NCBI GenBank assembly: GCA_938003765.1
Contig: CALKYE010000306.1
Span: forward strand, 1-21,291
Source of the DNA: an uncultured Planctomycetia bacterium
GTDB taxonomy: Bacteria; Planctomycetota; UBA1135; GCA-002686595
Length of the DNA stretch: 21,291 nucleotides
Direction: 5' to 3'
A program made the translations under genes and the position numbers. A model generated the notes under the pieces. The model was given only the letters and a program-made list of their open reading frames with translations, had not been told where the DNA came from and made no database searches. Positions 8,270 to 17,199 of this stretch are shown in pieces. Position 1 is the first letter of the stretch, and each line of letters opens with the position of its first letter.

Positions 8270-8980
8270 TCACTTCGACTTGGGCACGCCGCACTCACCG
8301 GTGGCGCACTTGTCGGTCGGGCACTTGTCGCCGCAACCGCACTCCAGTTCGAGGCGCTTGGCTTCCTCCTCGGTGCGCTGCGCCTTCGGGTTGAGGTGCT
8401 TGGTCTCTTCGCGCCGCTTGAAGTAGCAGAACGGCTTGAAGGTCGGGCTCTCGCTGTTGTGGCAGGCGAGGCAGGTCTGAGGGGTGATCGCCGACAGCTC
8501 GTCCTTCTCGATCACGACCGGCGCGCCCTTCTCGGCCTTCGCGGCGGCGGCCATGCGCTTCTTGATGTGAGTCTCGCCCGGACCGTGGCACGACTCGCAC
8601 TGCACGCCGAGCTTGATGTCGAAGCCCTTGGCGAGGTTCTCCGGCGGCGCGCCGTGGCCGGTCACGTGGCACTTCAGGCAGGCCGGATCCTTCTGCGGAT
8701 CGGCGATCCCCTTCGCGGCGCCAGCCTTCTTCGCGTCCTCGGACGCCAGCGCCTCGTAGGCCTTGGCGTGCTCCATCTTCATCCAGGCCGCGTGCTGATT
8801 GCCGGTCTCTTCGGAGCCGTGGCAGCTCTTGCACTTGGCTGCGCCGACGAACTTGTTGGGCTTCTTGTCCTGCGCGGGGCCGCTGGGGGTGAACGCGGCC
8901 AGCAGCATGATCATCGCTCCACCGACGCCGAGGGTCAGAGCGGGCAGCAGGCGGGATCGAGTCGAGTTCTTGGTTCTCAT
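8270..8980 (-). CDS. Tetrahaem c554-type cytochrome with cysteine-rich C-terminal tail
   Basis: The 236-residue protein has an N-terminal hydrophobic segment (about residues 11-30) acting as signal or anchor. Four CXXCH haem sites follow at C50, C101, C128 and C170. The spacing and context (GAAKCKSCHG, HxxAWxxxxHAKAYEAL, CLKCHVTGHG, CESCHGPGETH) match the cytochrome c554 family of periplasmic electron carriers. After the haem domain comes a Lys/Glu-rich segment and a tail with five cysteines (C214, C216, C220, C225, C230), plus C185, none in a haem motif. I have not seen this tail in c554 proteins. A GGAG lies about 6 bases before the ATG. It is the last gene of the minus-strand electron-transfer block, 64 bp after the helical membrane protein gene. 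It may shuttle electrons to the conduit. Confidence 0.88.
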   Translation of the reverse strand: MRTKNSTRSRLLPALTLGVGGAMIMLLAAFTPSGPAQDKKPNKFVGAAKCKSCHGSEETGNQHAAWMKMEHAKAYEALASEDAKKAGAAKGIADPQKDPACLKCHVTGHGAPPENLAKGFDIKLGVQCESCHGPGETHIKKRMAAAAKAEKGAPVVIEKDELSAITPQTCLACHNSESPTFKPFCYFKRREETKHLNPKAQRTEEEAKRLELECGCGDKCPTDKCATGECGVPKSK

Positions 8981-9044
8981 GTCAGCTCCGAAGAGGTTGG
9001 GCCGTGTTGGTCGGGCCGTAGTAGTTGGGAGTGCGCGGTTCGCG

Positions 9045-9887
9045 TCACTCGCGGACTTGGTTCTCGAGCGCGGCGGGGTCGTTGTGCGCCTGTTCACGCC
9101 GGCTGCGCAGCGCGGCCTCGACGCACTGGCCGACATGCTCGTCGCGGTCGCGCAGGAGTCGATGCTCGAGTCCCGGCAGCTCACTCGCCGTCGCACTCTG
9201 CACGAGCGCGACGGCGGACGCAGCGCGCACGTTGGGTGTGAGCTCGTAGCACTGCGCGAGTTGCGCGAGCACGCGCCGAGCGACCGGCTCCTGCGGCGCG
9301 CGTTGCGCCAGCCAGGCGACGCTCGCGCGCCCCACCGACTCGGCGTTGGGCGAGGACTGAGTCAACTCGCGCGCGGCTCGCAAGAAGTGATCGGCGGACC
9401 GCTCGCCGAGGCGCGCGTAGGAAACTTCGAGCGCCGCGAAGCTCAACGCGGCGGGCCGCTCGACGTCGAGGGCCGCGTCGATGGCTTCGAGCAACTTCGC
9501 GTCGTCGGAGATCGCGCGCAAACCCGCGGCGTACTCAGCCTGCGTGCGCGGCGCACGAGGGCGCGCAGCGAGAGCGGAGGGCGCGTCGTCGGACTGCGGC
9601 GCGTCGCTCGACGGCTCGATCCACGCCGGCGCGCGTGTGGAGCCCGCGCCGCGCTCGAGCAGCGGTCCGTCGGCGCTGGTTTGACGCGCTGACTCCACCG
9701 GCGCCTGCGCGTTCGACGCAGCCAGTCCGGTGTCCTCCCCGCTCAGACTCACGGCCACCGTCGCCAGCGCCGCGACCACCGCGCCGCACAGCGCGAGCAG
9801 TTCGCGCTGCGCCCGTCGCTCGCGTGAGGCGAACGACAGCACGTCGTTCGTGTTCGTCGCGCTCGCGAAGTGGGAATCGGCTCGCAT
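9045..9887 (-). CDS. Membrane-anchored alpha-helical (HEAT-like) protein in the cytochrome locus
   Basis: From the chosen start the product is 280 residues: a cytoplasmic-looking N-terminus, one transmembrane helix at about 30-48, a low-complexity Ala/Ser/Pro linker to about 110, then a helical domain. The domain's repeated Ala/Leu helices (for example VARRVLAQLAQCYEL and VRAASAVALVQSA) resemble HEAT/ARM-type repeats used for protein contacts. An in-frame ATG at 9995 would add 36 residues and has a purine-rich GGAAGAG upstream. I prefer 9887 because the extra codons have much weaker GC3 (about 61% by hand count) and would overlap a strong hairpin (9940-9991). The family is not recognised. Position in the operon suggests an assembly or regulatory partner of the cytochromes. 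Confidence 0.65.
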   Translation of the reverse strand: MRADSHFASATNTNDVLSFASRERRAQRELLALCGAVVAALATVAVSLSGEDTGLAASNAQAPVESARQTSADGPLLERGAGSTRAPAWIEPSSDAPQSDDAPSALAARPRAPRTQAEYAAGLRAISDDAKLLEAIDAALDVERPAALSFAALEVSYARLGERSADHFLRAARELTQSSPNAESVGRASVAWLAQRAPQEPVARRVLAQLAQCYELTPNVRAASAVALVQSATASELPGLEHRLLRDRDEHVGQCVEAALRSRREQAHNDPAALENQVRE

Positions 9888-9897
9888 GGGACTCGGA

Positions 9898-9910
9898 CGC
9901 ACTGAGTGCG
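9898..9910. promoter_or_regulatory. 13-bp palindrome just upstream of the helical membrane protein gene
   Basis: CGCACT-G-AGTGCG is a perfect 6+1+6 palindrome, 10 bases upstream of the ATG at 9887. Its position suits an operator or a small RNA hairpin near the start site. No known regulator consensus is matched. Confidence 0.3.
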
Positions 9911-9939
9911 GAGGAACTCGCACTGCTTCACCAACGATC

Positions 9940-9991
9940 TCGCGGGCGCCCGTGCGTGGCTGTACGCCGAAGTTCGCACGAGCGCCCGCGA
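9940..9991. terminator. Long GC-rich hairpin between the decahaem cytochrome gene and the next gene
   Basis: The arms 9940-9956 and 9975-9991 are 17 bases each and pair at 16 of 17 positions, around an 18-base loop. On the transcribed (minus) strand the hairpin begins 20 bases after the cytochrome stop codon. It is the strongest hairpin I found in the window. Without a U-tract it may be a partial terminator or an mRNA 3'-end stabiliser. It would let the cytochrome mRNA accumulate above the downstream genes. Confidence 0.55.
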
Positions 9992-10011
9992 TCATGGCCT
10001 AACTCTTCCGA

Positions 10012-12924
10012 TCAATAGCGCTTGTGCATGCGCCGGACCGACCACTCCTTGTCGTCGCCGTGGCACACCGCGCAGGACTCCAGCCCACCGGCCGAGGTCT
10101 GAACGTCGATGTGCGCGGTCGCCGCGTTGGAGTCGTGACACGCGCCGCAGGTCGCACGCCACTCGCGGGTGGCGATGTCCTGCGCGCCCAAGTCGGGGTG
10201 AGTGCGCGCGGTCGGGTCGTAGTACTTGCTCGACGCGCCGTGGCACATGGTGCAGTTCGCCGCGCCGCCGGGCAGCGCCGGGAACAGGACCTCGTCGTAG
10301 GTGTACGAGGTGAAGTTGTTGGGGTACGCGGTGCTGCCGAATCCATTGACGATGTAGCTCGACGCGTTGGCCAGCTCCTCGCCCATGTGGATCTTGTGCA
10401 CCATCGTGCGGAAGTTGATGGTCACGCCGTCAGTCGCAGGCGCGCCAGGCGCCACGTAGCGAGCACGGTCTTCGCTGCCCGCAGTTCCGTGGCACAGGAT
10501 GCAGTTGTCGAAGCCGCGTCGACCGCCGCCGTGGAACAGCATGTCCGAGTGGCAGTTGTAGCAGCTGGTCGCATCCGGGATGGCCGCGTAAGGCTCGAGG
10601 GTGCTCGCGGATCCCACGAGGAAGTCGCGCGAGAAGGTCCACGAGGTTCCGCGGTAGCTGTTGTTCTCGCCCCACAGACTCAAGGTGAGGTTGCGCGCGC
10701 TCCAGATGCCCACGCTGTAAGTGCCGCTCACGATGGGCAGGCCGCGCCACTCGCCCCAACTCTCGTCGAGGCTGGGACCTTCGTTCAGCGCGACGGGGTA
10801 CACGCTCGGCATCACGAAGTCCGAGGTGTAGTTGACCAGCACCGCGTTGCCCGCGCCGAAGTCGGTCACGGTGGTGATGGTTCCAGTCGACGCGGTCAAG
10901 GTGTAGTCGGTGGTGACCGCCTTGCTGGTCAGCGTGACTTCCTGGATGCTCGCGCCCGCGAGGTGAGAGCGCCTGAACGCGGGTTGGTAGGTGCTCGAGC
11001 CGGCGCCGCCGAACCACAGGCGGTTGCCGTCGACCCACTGGATGCGCAGGTACTCCTCATCGGCGAGCCCGCGATCGATCACGATGGTCTCGTCCTTGGC
11101 GAAACCGGTGACGACGTCGACGTCCACGTAGTTCTGCAGCGCGGAGACGTCTTCCGAGAGCGCCGAGTCGCCGGTGTTCACGCCCGGGGCCGCGAGCGCC
11201 GCGGTCGACACGCTGGTGGTCGCGCCGGTCATGTTCCAGTGCGGAGTGAAGTCGGTGGTGAGGACTTCACCCACGCCGCCGACGGCGTCGCCGACGTACT
11301 CGAGGAGCTGCACCTGCGGCACGTTGACGGTGTAGGGCTGCGCTCCGGAGAGCGCCGCGACCGGGATCGAGCCGCTGAGCAGCAGGTTGGAGTTGGTGCT
11401 CGGCCCCGAGACCACGACGCTGTAGCTGCTGATGCCGTTCACCGAGGGGCTGACGGCGGAGCCAGTGTCGTCGGTGATCGCCAGGGTCACCGCGATCTTC
11501 TCGCCGACGTCGATGGTTCCGTCGCCGTCGTTGGTCCCGGCTTCGGCGACCGCGGAGACGTCGACGTTCAGACCCGGGTTGAAGGTCTCGTCGTACAGCG
11601 GATGGCGGTGCGCGTCCTCGACGGCGAGCGGATCACCCGAGGGCGCGTGGCACAAGAGGCAGTTCGAGTCGTTGGCCTGCGCGCCCATGGTCTGGGTGTT
11701 GGCGGTGTAGTTCTGTCCCCACACCACGTCGTCGTGGCACGAGCCGCAGCTCGCGCGCGCCGACTGCGACTTGTAGAGGTCGCCTTGAGCGGGACCAGTC
11801 AACGGACCTGCGCCGTCAGGATCGCCGTGGCACTTGTCGCACGCGACGACTCCCAGGCGGATGTTGTCCTCCTTGGCGCGATTGGTCGACGACAGCGCGG
11901 TGTAGCCCGCGTCGCGCGGCATCGCGATGCTCAGCGACGGCCACACCGGGAACTTCACGTGAGAGAAGTCGTGGATCGAGTTGCCGAAACCGACCACCTG
12001 ATAGGGCTGCGCAGTCGCGTCGTAGTCGCGAGTGCCGTCCGGGTTGGTGCTGACGCCGAGCACGGAGGGCAGGTGCGCGCCGTTGTGGATCTTGTGGATC
12101 ATCACCTTGAAGTCCATCGAGACCCCAGGTGTGCCGCCGGCGACGCTTCCGACGTTCTTGTCCTCGGAGCCCGCGGTGTGGCAGAGCACGCAGAGCTTCA
12201 CGTCGCGCCGCAGCTCGCCGTGCGCGCGCAGGCTCTCGTGGCACTGATTGCAGTTGTCCTGCGCCACGACTTCGCGCGGTTGCAGCGTGCCGGTTCCGAT
12301 CAGGAAGTCGGCGGTGACGTTGCCCGAGTCGCGGTGGCCTTCGCCTTCGACGGTGTAGGCCCAGGCCATGTACAGACCGACGGTGTAGGTGCCGTTGAGC
12401 AAGGCCTCGCCGGTGAGCTCGCCGTCGTCGAGACCGAAGCTCGCCGAGTCGTTGTACGGCGCGGCGTACACCGCCGGGATCGCGTTGGCGAAGGTGTAGG
12501 TGAACGACCCGTCGGAGTTCTCGACCGAACGAGTCAGCACGTCGGTCTTCTCGGGGATGACGCGCTGATAGTTGAAGGTCGGACCGCTGATCATGATGCG
12601 GCCGTAGCTGAACTCGCTGAGCATCCACGGGTCGCCGTTCGACTTCTCGACCGTGTAGCGCACGGACACGGTGTCGCCGACCTGGAAGGTTCCGCCGGCG
12701 CCGGAGCCGCCGGTCAGCGCGACGACTTCGAGCACGACGCCAGGCGCTTCATCGCCTTGCTCCAGCTCTGTCGGCGTGGGCTCGTCCGGCGGGTTCTGAC
12801 CGTCGGCGCCGTCGCGGCCGTCGTCGCCGCTGCAGGCCAGCGCGGTGCTGAGTGCGCCGATGAGAATCCAGCGACTCCAGGACGCGGGGGAACATTCGAT
12901 TCGAGGGTTGGGGACCAGTTTCAT
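10012..12924 (-). CDS. OmcA/MtrC-family decahaem c-type cytochrome, outer-membrane lipoprotein
   Basis: The 970-residue protein carries a lipoprotein signal with lipobox ALAC (Cys31), then an acidic GDDGRDG linker. Ten CXXCH motifs fall in two groups of five: C225, C245, C362, C393, C422 and C788, C808, C891, C926, C951. Each pentahaem group is preceded by a beta-rich domain. Each also contains the family's HKIH element (MIHKIHNG and MVHKIHMG), so the four-domain layout of MtrC/OmcA is plain. These proteins sit on the cell surface and pass electrons to minerals, electrodes or shuttles. The middle non-haem region (about 430-780) is far larger than usual; Shewanella MtrC is about 670 residues in total. 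The mature chain has no cysteine outside the lipid anchor and haem sites. A strong AGGAG precedes the ATG. Confidence 0.95.
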   Translation of the reverse strand: MKLVPNPRIECSPASWSRWILIGALSTALACSGDDGRDGADGQNPPDEPTPTELEQGDEAPGVVLEVVALTGGSGAGGTFQVGDTVSVRYTVEKSNGDPWMLSEFSYGRIMISGPTFNYQRVIPEKTDVLTRSVENSDGSFTYTFANAIPAVYAAPYNDSASFGLDDGELTGEALLNGTYTVGLYMAWAYTVEGEGHRDSGNVTADFLIGTGTLQPREVVAQDNCNQCHESLRAHGELRRDVKLCVLCHTAGSEDKNVGSVAGGTPGVSMDFKVMIHKIHNGAHLPSVLGVSTNPDGTRDYDATAQPYQVVGFGNSIHDFSHVKFPVWPSLSIAMPRDAGYTALSSTNRAKEDNIRLGVVACDKCHGDPDGAGPLTGPAQGDLYKSQSARASCGSCHDDVVWGQNYTANTQTMGAQANDSNCLLCHAPSGDPLAVEDAHRHPLYDETFNPGLNVDVSAVAEAGTNDGDGTIDVGEKIAVTLAITDDTGSAVSPSVNGISSYSVVVSGPSTNSNLLLSGSIPVAALSGAQPYTVNVPQVQLLEYVGDAVGGVGEVLTTDFTPHWNMTGATTSVSTAALAAPGVNTGDSALSEDVSALQNYVDVDVVTGFAKDETIVIDRGLADEEYLRIQWVDGNRLWFGGAGSSTYQPAFRRSHLAGASIQEVTLTSKAVTTDYTLTASTGTITTVTDFGAGNAVLVNYTSDFVMPSVYPVALNEGPSLDESWGEWRGLPIVSGTYSVGIWSARNLTLSLWGENNSYRGTSWTFSRDFLVGSASTLEPYAAIPDATSCYNCHSDMLFHGGGRRGFDNCILCHGTAGSEDRARYVAPGAPATDGVTINFRTMVHKIHMGEELANASSYIVNGFGSTAYPNNFTSYTYDEVLFPALPGGAANCTMCHGASSKYYDPTARTHPDLGAQDIATREWRATCGACHDSNAATAHIDVQTSAGGLESCAVCHGDDKEWSVRRMHKRY

Positions 12925-12929
12925 GGCAT

Positions 12930-12934
12930 CTCCT
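12930..12934 (-). promoter_or_regulatory. Ribosome binding site of the decahaem cytochrome gene
   Basis: AGGAG on the minus strand, 5 bases before the ATG at 12924, is one of the clearest Shine-Dalgarno sequences in the window. It fixes the start and the complete lipoprotein signal. Most other genes here have weak sites, so this suggests strong translation. Confidence 0.7.
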
Positions 12935-12979
12935 GCGGTCGAGCAGTGGTTGCGAAGCGCGTGCGGAGGGCTCGGCGCA

Positions 12980-14005
12980 TCAGTGGTGACAGAGGTTGCA
13001 GTTGTCGCCGTTGTCCACGTGCGGCAGCGGTTGGCCGACGCCGTGGCACTGACGACAGTTCATGGCGGGATGGTGGTCGGGCGGCTTGGGCGCGGCGGTC
13101 GCGTGGCTCGGAGTCCCGAGGTGGCACACGACGCAGCCCTCGTTCTGCACGGGGAAGTGGCAGCCCACGCAGTGTTGATTGACCGGCGAGCCCCACGCGC
13201 CGGTGTGATTGCGCGGCGGCGAGCTCGCGTGGCACGAGGCGCACGAGTCCTCCTGGTGGCAGGTCATGCAGCTCGCTCGATCGAGCGACGCCACCAGGCC
13301 GTGGCCGCGCAGGCGGAAGAAGTTGGTGTGGTTCTGCGGCGGCATCTCGTTGTGGCACGCGACGCAGCTCGAGTCGCTGTGGCACATCGAGCAATCGCTC
13401 GCGGTCGCGTCGTCCCGCGCGCACACGGTCGGTCCGTGGGAGCGCATCCAGTTCGCATCGTGCGACGGCGGCGCGACGTCGACGTCGAGTCGGGTGTGGC
13501 AGGTCGAGCAATCGCTCGGCGCCGACAAGCTCTCGTGGCAACCCACGCACGACGCCATGCTCGCGCGCGGAAGATCGAGCACGTCGTCGTTCTGCTCGAT
13601 GCCGGAGTGGCAAGTCGCGCAGTCCGCGCCGGTCTCGACGTGCTTGAGGTGCGAGAAGATCGGCTCGTCGCCGACGGCGCCGCGTCGCGCGGCCAGGAAG
13701 CCCTGCTCGCCGAAGAGCACGCTGACCTTGCGCTCGGGCGGCTTCTCGGAGTCGAGCTCCTCGTGGCACAAGTCGCACTGCGCCAGCGCGGGCATCCCCG
13801 GCTGATCGGCGCTCTCGTAGTCGACGTGGCACGCGTCGCAGTCGAGCTCCTGCTCGACGACGTGCACGCGATGGCTGAACGCGTAGCGCTTGGACCTGGG
13901 CTGGAAGGCCTCGAAGATCACGCAACCGGTCAGCACGGCGGCCAGCGCCACGCTCGCGCCGATGCGCGCGCCCTTGATTCCCTTGAGCACGCTCAGAAGC
14001 GCCAT
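12980..14005 (-). CDS. Thirteen-haem c-type cytochrome, predicted lipoprotein
   Basis: The 341-residue protein has a lipobox LTGC (Cys28) and thirteen CXXCH motifs with first Cys at 56, 77, 129, 153, 166, 205, 214, 246, 255, 279, 291, 317 and 336. The chain ends one residue after the last motif. Repeated PPxNHT...HG segments (about 222-236 and 263-272) and closely paired motifs (205/214, 246/255) resemble MtrA/DmsE-like and cytochrome c3-type wires. With about 24 residues per haem along the cytochrome part, it is built as a linear electron conductor. Shewanella MtrA has ten haems and is not lipidated. One extra Cys (C195) is not in a motif. The start overlaps the porin gene by 13 bases and has AGGT 5 bases upstream, so the two are translationally coupled. 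Probable role: carrying electrons through or to the porin and on to the decahaem protein. Confidence 0.93.
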   Translation of the reverse strand: MALLSVLKGIKGARIGASVALAAVLTGCVIFEAFQPRSKRYAFSHRVHVVEQELDCDACHVDYESADQPGMPALAQCDLCHEELDSEKPPERKVSVLFGEQGFLAARRGAVGDEPIFSHLKHVETGADCATCHSGIEQNDDVLDLPRASMASCVGCHESLSAPSDCSTCHTRLDVDVAPPSHDANWMRSHGPTVCARDDATASDCSMCHSDSSCVACHNEMPPQNHTNFFRLRGHGLVASLDRASCMTCHQEDSCASCHASSPPRNHTGAWGSPVNQHCVGCHFPVQNEGCVVCHLGTPSHATAAPKPPDHHPAMNCRQCHGVGQPLPHVDNGDNCNLCHH

Positions 14006-15564
14006 GTCGCACCTACGAGCACTACGTGGAAGGTGTCGCCGTCGAACTCTTCATAGTCGTACCGCAGGTCGACGGAACTACCGCGGCCGATGTCCTTGCG
14101 CAGGCGCGCGTACCACACGCGCACGTTGTCGCGCTCGCTACCCGAGAAGTAGTCGTAGCGGTACAGCGCGTAGTTCGAGCCCAGCGACCAGCGCACTCCG
14201 CTCTCGAGGTCGCGCGAAGCGTCGATGCCCCAGGTCTCGATGTCGCGCGCATCGCTGTTCCACACGTCGGCGGTCAGCGTGAAGGTCAAGCCCGGCGCGA
14301 AGCGGTCGAGCAGCACCAGCGAGAGCCACTCGCGGTCGAAGTCGCGATTGAACGCGCCCTCGTCCGAAGCGTCGTCCACGCGGCGAACGTCGACGCCCGC
14401 GTCGAGCCGAGTGCGGCGCGAGATGCCCTTCGAGCCCTGCAGGCGCATCTGCGCGTAGGGGAAGTAGTCCTGCAGGGTGCTGAAGAACGGATCGAACTCG
14501 TTGGCGAAGTTGCGCTGGGTCTCGAGCAGCTGGTAGTAGCTCGCCTGCAGGCGCAGATCGGCCTCGGGGTCGTCCCAGTTCGCGCGCAGCCGGACGTCGC
14601 GATCCTCGTTCTCGAGTCGGGTGTAGCGCGCTTCCATGCGCGCGTTCTCGGTCAGTCGCTGCCAGACGGTGGCGCCGAGCAGATCGTTCGAGTTGGCCCC
14701 GAAGCGGTCGTCGTCGTCGACGTGCATCCAGTCGACTCGCACGCGCCCGCCGCCCCAGGGCTGGCTCTCGCCCCACAGTCCGAGGATCGAGTCGCCGATC
14801 GAAGTGGCGTCGTAGATGCGCACCGGAACTCCGCCGTACGCGCCCGCGACCAGCTTCGACTTGCCTGTCGGAGCAGTTGCGACGCGGACGCCGTCGAAGT
14901 GCGCGAACTCGGGAGTGAAGTAGTCGAACTGCCGCCCGACGCGCAGCTCGCCGACCAGCGGCGGCTTCTCGATGTCGACGTACGCCTGATACAGGATCGG
15001 CTGGACGGGCTCGTTGAAGGTGTCGGCGAGACTGGGGAAGACGAACTGATCGTCGCGATCGCGTCGGCCGTCGAGGTCGGCGAACAGGGTCGCCATGACG
15101 TGCGCGGTGAAGCCGTTGCGCTTGGCGTCGCCCGCATCGAGGACCAGGGTCTCGTAGAGGTCCTGATCGCGGCCTCCGCCGCCGGTGCGGTAGCGGTAGC
15201 GACTGATCAAACTGCCGTGGATCGGGAATTCGTCGTCCGCCTTCTCGCTCGGGGCCGGTGGCTCGGTTGCGGCGGGAGCAGGCTGCGAACTTTCGCGCGG
15301 CGGCGCGGACGAATCCGCACCCGCTGCGGCGTCGTTCGAAGCGCTCGACGCGGCCATCGCCGCGACGCCGCGCTCTTCAGGCGCCGGCGCTTCGGCAGGG
15401 CTGGTGATGGCCATCGCGGTCGGCGAGCGCGATGGAACGATCGGCGGTTGCCACTCGCGCGCGCCGGCGCAAGACACCACGCCGCCTGCGAGCGCCAGTG
15501 CGAACGGCGCGCGGCACGCGGCATGGCGCGCACGGGACTCGCGGGTCGGGGACAGGCGCAGCAT
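13993..15564 (-). CDS. Outer-membrane beta-barrel protein, probable porin of a porin-cytochrome conduit
   Basis: The 523-residue product starts with a signal peptide that could be a lipoprotein signal (VVSC, Cys32). A low-complexity Ala/Pro/Ser/Glu linker extends to about residue 112. From FPIHGSLISRYRYR on, about 410 residues alternate hydrophobic and polar amino acids with many Tyr, Trp, Arg and Asp, as in outer-membrane beta-strands. The chain ends in an aromatic residue (VVLVGATWRF), the classic barrel C-terminus. The barrel could hold roughly 18-22 strands, smaller than MtrB (26 strands, about 700 residues) and nearer the Geobacter Pcc porins. It is followed immediately, with a 13-base overlap, by the 13-haem cytochrome. 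That order supports a sheath role. No Shine-Dalgarno is visible. Confidence 0.8.
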   Translation of the reverse strand: MLRLSPTRESRARHAACRAPFALALAGGVVSCAGAREWQPPIVPSRSPTAMAITSPAEAPAPEERGVAAMAASSASNDAAAGADSSAPPRESSQPAPAATEPPAPSEKADDEFPIHGSLISRYRYRTGGGGRDQDLYETLVLDAGDAKRNGFTAHVMATLFADLDGRRDRDDQFVFPSLADTFNEPVQPILYQAYVDIEKPPLVGELRVGRQFDYFTPEFAHFDGVRVATAPTGKSKLVAGAYGGVPVRIYDATSIGDSILGLWGESQPWGGGRVRVDWMHVDDDDRFGANSNDLLGATVWQRLTENARMEARYTRLENEDRDVRLRANWDDPEADLRLQASYYQLLETQRNFANEFDPFFSTLQDYFPYAQMRLQGSKGISRRTRLDAGVDVRRVDDASDEGAFNRDFDREWLSLVLLDRFAPGLTFTLTADVWNSDARDIETWGIDASRDLESGVRWSLGSNYALYRYDYFSGSERDNVRVWYARLRKDIGRGSSVDLRYDYEEFDGDTFHVVLVGATWRF

Positions 15565-15629
15565 GGTGTGGGTGGGACTGAGTGGGGGTCAGATGCGGTG
15601 CGCGAAAGTCCGCGCGGTCGGCTGATGAG

Positions 15630-15647
15630 TGCAAGGGACAGGCCGTC
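15630..15647 (-). promoter_or_regulatory. Candidate sigma-54 (-24/-12) promoter of the porin-cytochrome operon
   Basis: Read on the minus strand the sequence is ACGGCCTGTCCCTTGCA. It has GG and GC separated by exactly 10 bases and a perfect TTGCA -12 element. It agrees with YTGGCACGNNNNTTGCW at GG, C, G and TTGCA, and deviates at T, A and C of the -24 box. Transcription would start near 15619, about 55 bases before the porin ATG. It lies in the short gap after the gene of a sigma-54-activating regulator. Confidence 0.55.
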
Positions 15648-15664
15648 GCTGCCGCGGATGTGTG

Positions 15665-17080
<1,416 letters not shown>

Positions 17081-17199
17081 CAGGCGGTTCGAGGGGTTCG
17101 TCTCTCGCCGCTGCGAGCCCTGCGCCGGGGGCGCCAGCCTGCGGAACGGCGAGTCAGTCGAGTCGCCAGCGATGATGGAGTCGCGTCGACAAGCCCGCC

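Noticed and set aside
9888..9995. 36-codon N-terminal extension of the helical membrane protein from the ATG at 9995
   Set aside because: Weak GC3 and overlap with a 17-bp hairpin outweigh the purine-rich site upstream, though the longer form is not fully excluded.
10024..13182. 1052-codon plus-strand open frame opposite the decahaem and 13-haem genes
   Set aside because: Its translation is rich in Arg, His, Val and Gly with no domain. It is the antisense shadow of genes with very high GC3 and clear CXXCH motifs.
12238..13880. Regularly spaced GTGGCA-like motifs on the plus strand, first taken as a possible repeat array
   Set aside because: They are the reverse complements of CXXCH codons (TGC..CAC) of the two multihaem genes, with irregular spacing and no conserved spacer structure.
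15600..15615. GCGCG-AAAGTC-CGCGC hairpin in the porin leader
   Set aside because: The stem is only five bases, common by chance at this GC content, though it would sit at the 5' end of the predicted transcript.
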